From: JAUVKA01 sp964465145
GTDB lineage: Bacteria > Bacteroidota > Bacteroidia > Bacteroidales > UBA12481
Length of the DNA stretch: 13,819 bases
NCBI GenBank assembly: GCA_964465145.1
Contig: CAYXJR010000101.1
Coordinates: forward strand, 1 to 13,819
Reading direction: 5' to 3'
In this document: positions 12,384-13,819 of the stretch, in pieces
How positions within the stretch are numbered: the stretch's first letter is position 1
Layout of the letters: every line of letters begins with the position of its first letter
The notes under the pieces: model-generated
Told to the model about the DNA's origin: nothing
The model's input: the letters and a program-made list of their open reading frames with translations, nothing else
Databases searched by the model: none
Position numbers and translations under genes: made by a program

Positions 12384-13585
12384 CTATTCTTACTTTTGGC
12401 TTTTAGCCTTACTACCACAACTACCGGATTATCCTCAGGATCCAATTTTTTGCATAAGTCCCTGAGTTTTTCTGTAACCGGGGTAGTTTGTTTTTCATAG
12501 TAATAAGTGATCTCACCATGAGCCAGGTCTATGAATCTTTGCGCATTATGAATCTCCAGATACTTATTCTCTCCAGCTGAGCCCATTGGCCAAGATGGTA
12601 GACCCCCGTCAAGGTCATTCATCAGTCCGTACATATCTCTGGTATTGGTTGTTTCCGCCAGTACTCTACTTGCTCGAATTTTACCAGAGGTTTTATCATA
12701 AACAAAGTAACGCGATGTACGTTCATGCATCCCTCCTATAAAAAAGAATTGGTTAGTTTCCCAAATTTGTCCAATATAGGTAGTTGTCCAAAGCCCGGAG
12801 TTTAAGTCAAAATAGTCCTCATCCGAAGCTGTTTCTTTTCCTTGATTGATGCTCCACAATTTAGTCCATTCGTTTTTCCCATTGAAACCAACAACCTCTC
12901 GAAAAGGCGGTTCAATAAAGTGAAGTTCATCATCTACAACTCCTAACGAAAGGGCGATTGCCCAGATAGCCCCGGCTCCGGGTTTAAAACCATCGTATAA
13001 TGGAACTTCTTTGGTTATTATTCCATTCTGATCCAAATACTGAATGGAGGCTTCCTCAGCTTGTTCTCTGGGAGGCAGGTTAAGTGCCACCAGCTGGGAA
13101 TTATCCAGTAAAACAATACGACAGACAAATGGGCCGACTTTGGATTCATGAAGAAAAGTACCATCGAATCTGTATTTGATTAACTTTTTTTGAGCAGTAT
13201 CCAGAATCCATACAATTTCAGCAGTACAATCTGTCAACACTTTAACATATTTATATTCTCCCGGTCCTTGCCCATACGAGCCTAAATCAAAGAGGTACTG
13301 GCCAGAAATGTCAAACACTTTGATATCAGACTCATAGGGGATAACGAAAATCCGATTTCCGTCAATCCGGGCCCGAACATTTCCGGCATCCGGGATCATA
13401 CATGCTTCTTTTGTCTCCAATGCAATATACTCGATCGATTCGGCGACCTCGGAGAGCCTCACCACATCCTCGGAATCCCAAAGGCCGCTAAGATCAATAA
13501 TGTTGGATTCCTGGTTGGCAGGGGGATTGTTTTGACAGGAGATGAGAAGGAGTAAGATAAGGAGGGTTAAGATGTTGGTTTTCAT
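12374..13585 (-). CDS. 6-bladed beta-propeller lipoprotein (second copy)
   Basis: The protein has 403 residues from ATG 13583-13585. A TTG three codons earlier (13594) is less likely because the signal peptide begins at MKTNILTLLILLLLISC, with lipobox LISC and Cys17. The family motif GQGPGEY is at about 105-111, preceded by IEYIALETKEACMIPDAGNV and DIKVFDISGQYLFDLGSY, typical of the first blade in PF17170 proteins. Later blades show repeated [VI]..[LI]D....[LK] strand pairs, for example EIVWILDTAQKKLIKYRFDG. The C-terminus has EKLRDLCKKLDPEDNPVVVV, often seen at the end of this family. It is a divergent paralogue of the 10318 gene, not a recent duplicate. Its role is unknown, with an envelope location expected. 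It lies between repeats R2 and R3 with its own promoter at 13640-13670. Confidence 0.85.
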   Translation of the reverse strand: MKTNILTLLILLLLISCQNNPPANQESNIIDLSGLWDSEDVVRLSEVAESIEYIALETKEACMIPDAGNVRARIDGNRIFVIPYESDIKVFDISGQYLFDLGSYGQGPGEYKYVKVLTDCTAEIVWILDTAQKKLIKYRFDGTFLHESKVGPFVCRIVLLDNSQLVALNLPPREQAEEASIQYLDQNGIITKEVPLYDGFKPGAGAIWAIALSLGVVDDELHFIEPPFREVVGFNGKNEWTKLWSINQGKETASDEDYFDLNSGLWTTTYIGQIWETNQFFFIGGMHERTSRYFVYDKTSGKIRASRVLAETTNTRDMYGLMNDLDGGLPSWPMGSAGENKYLEIHNAQRFIDLAHGEITYYYEKQTTPVTEKLRDLCKKLDPEDNPVVVVVRLKAKSKNRDK

Positions 13586-13639
13586 TGTTATCAAGTTGTC
13601 TGGTGTTTAGTCTCAGCAAATTTCGGCCAGTTCTTTGCT

Positions 13640-13670
13640 TAAAGGTAAAGGATACTTTTAAGTATTCAAA
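13640..13670 (-). promoter_or_regulatory. Candidate promoter for the second beta-propeller gene
   Basis: On the minus strand TTTG (13667-13670), 19 nt, then TACCTTTA (13640-13647) matches 7 of 8 positions of TAnnTTTG. The inferred transcript starts near 13634, about 49 nt before the ATG at 13585. Confidence 0.55.
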
Positions 13671-13763
13671 CCAATAATTTTATCAAACTTCCTGTAATAT
13701 GAAGTGATGGCCTTCCCCAAATGCGTGATAAAGTATGAAATTGTCTGGCAACAAAAAAGTCGC

Positions 13764-13794
13764 AAAAAAAGCCCCTCCTTGTTTTAAGGAGGGG
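13764..13794 (-). terminator. Minus-strand terminator hairpin within repeat R3
   Basis: On the minus strand CCCCTCCTT (13786-13794), a 5-nt loop and AAGGAGGGG (13772-13780) are followed by C and seven T (13764-13770). It would end a minus-strand gene lying beyond the right edge and insulate the second beta-propeller gene. Confidence 0.55.
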
Positions 13795-13819
13795 TTGGGG
13801 TGGATGCTGTTGTCCGACC
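13772..13819 (+). repeat. Structured interspersed repeat, copy R3 (cut by window end)
   Basis: The hairpin is followed by GGGGTGGATGCTGTTGTCCGACC, the same order as the hairpin and start of R2 (11849-11897). The repeat core continues beyond the window. Its opening lies 1922 bp after that of R2, which in turn lies 1899 bp after that of R1. Confidence 0.7.

Overview
The window looks like an accessory, decaying stretch of a Bacteroidota chromosome. Evidence: several candidate promoters fit the Bacteroidota pattern (TTTG, 19-20 nt, TAnnTTTG); there is a fragment of a type IX secretion sorting domain; there are lipoproteins of the 6-bladed beta-propeller and FISUMP families; the sequence is AT-rich with few Shine-Dalgarno sites. 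I see no tRNA, rRNA, CRISPR array or complete insertion sequence.

Layout. 1-701 (minus): the N-terminal third of phosphoenolpyruvate carboxylase, cut by the window edge; this is the only housekeeping gene. 702-1589: gene-poor, with two gene scraps (a T9SS C-terminal signal and a possible GH92 tail). 1590-1997: a small four-helix membrane protein, enclosed by a 15-bp inverted repeat and followed by a frameshifted tyrosine-recombinase scrap. 2617-4064: a Fic enzyme with an AbiEi-like N-terminus, split by a frameshift/deletion. 4065-4698: debris (paired 12-mers, a 60-codon tail, an attC-like fold) leading into two palindromic operators. 4699-5698: a two-gene unit, a GNAT-like protein with an in-frame stop followed by an overlapping helix-turn-helix protein; this is the best candidate for a little-described toxin-antitoxin-type module. 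5701-5910 and 9823-9934 hold two copies of a 112-bp direct repeat around a 3.9-kb block with a deleted TPR membrane protein, an intact FISUMP lipoprotein, a hairpin-rich spacer, and an AbiE system whose antitoxin is intact but whose toxin has lost its catalytic core. 9987-13819: two intact 6-bladed beta-propeller lipoproteins in opposite orientation, separated and flanked by three same-direction copies of a structured repeat about 1.9 kb apart.

How it fits together. Three toxin-like modules (AbiEi-Fic, GNAT/HTH, AbiE) lie within 7 kb. In each the enzymatic partner is damaged, while the two separate DNA-binding partners remain open and keep palindromes that look like autoregulatory operators. 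This is what would be expected of a neutralised defence/addiction island. The repeats, recombinase scrap and truncated genes suggest repeated insertion and deletion next to ppc. All family names come from recognising motifs by eye; no database search was run.
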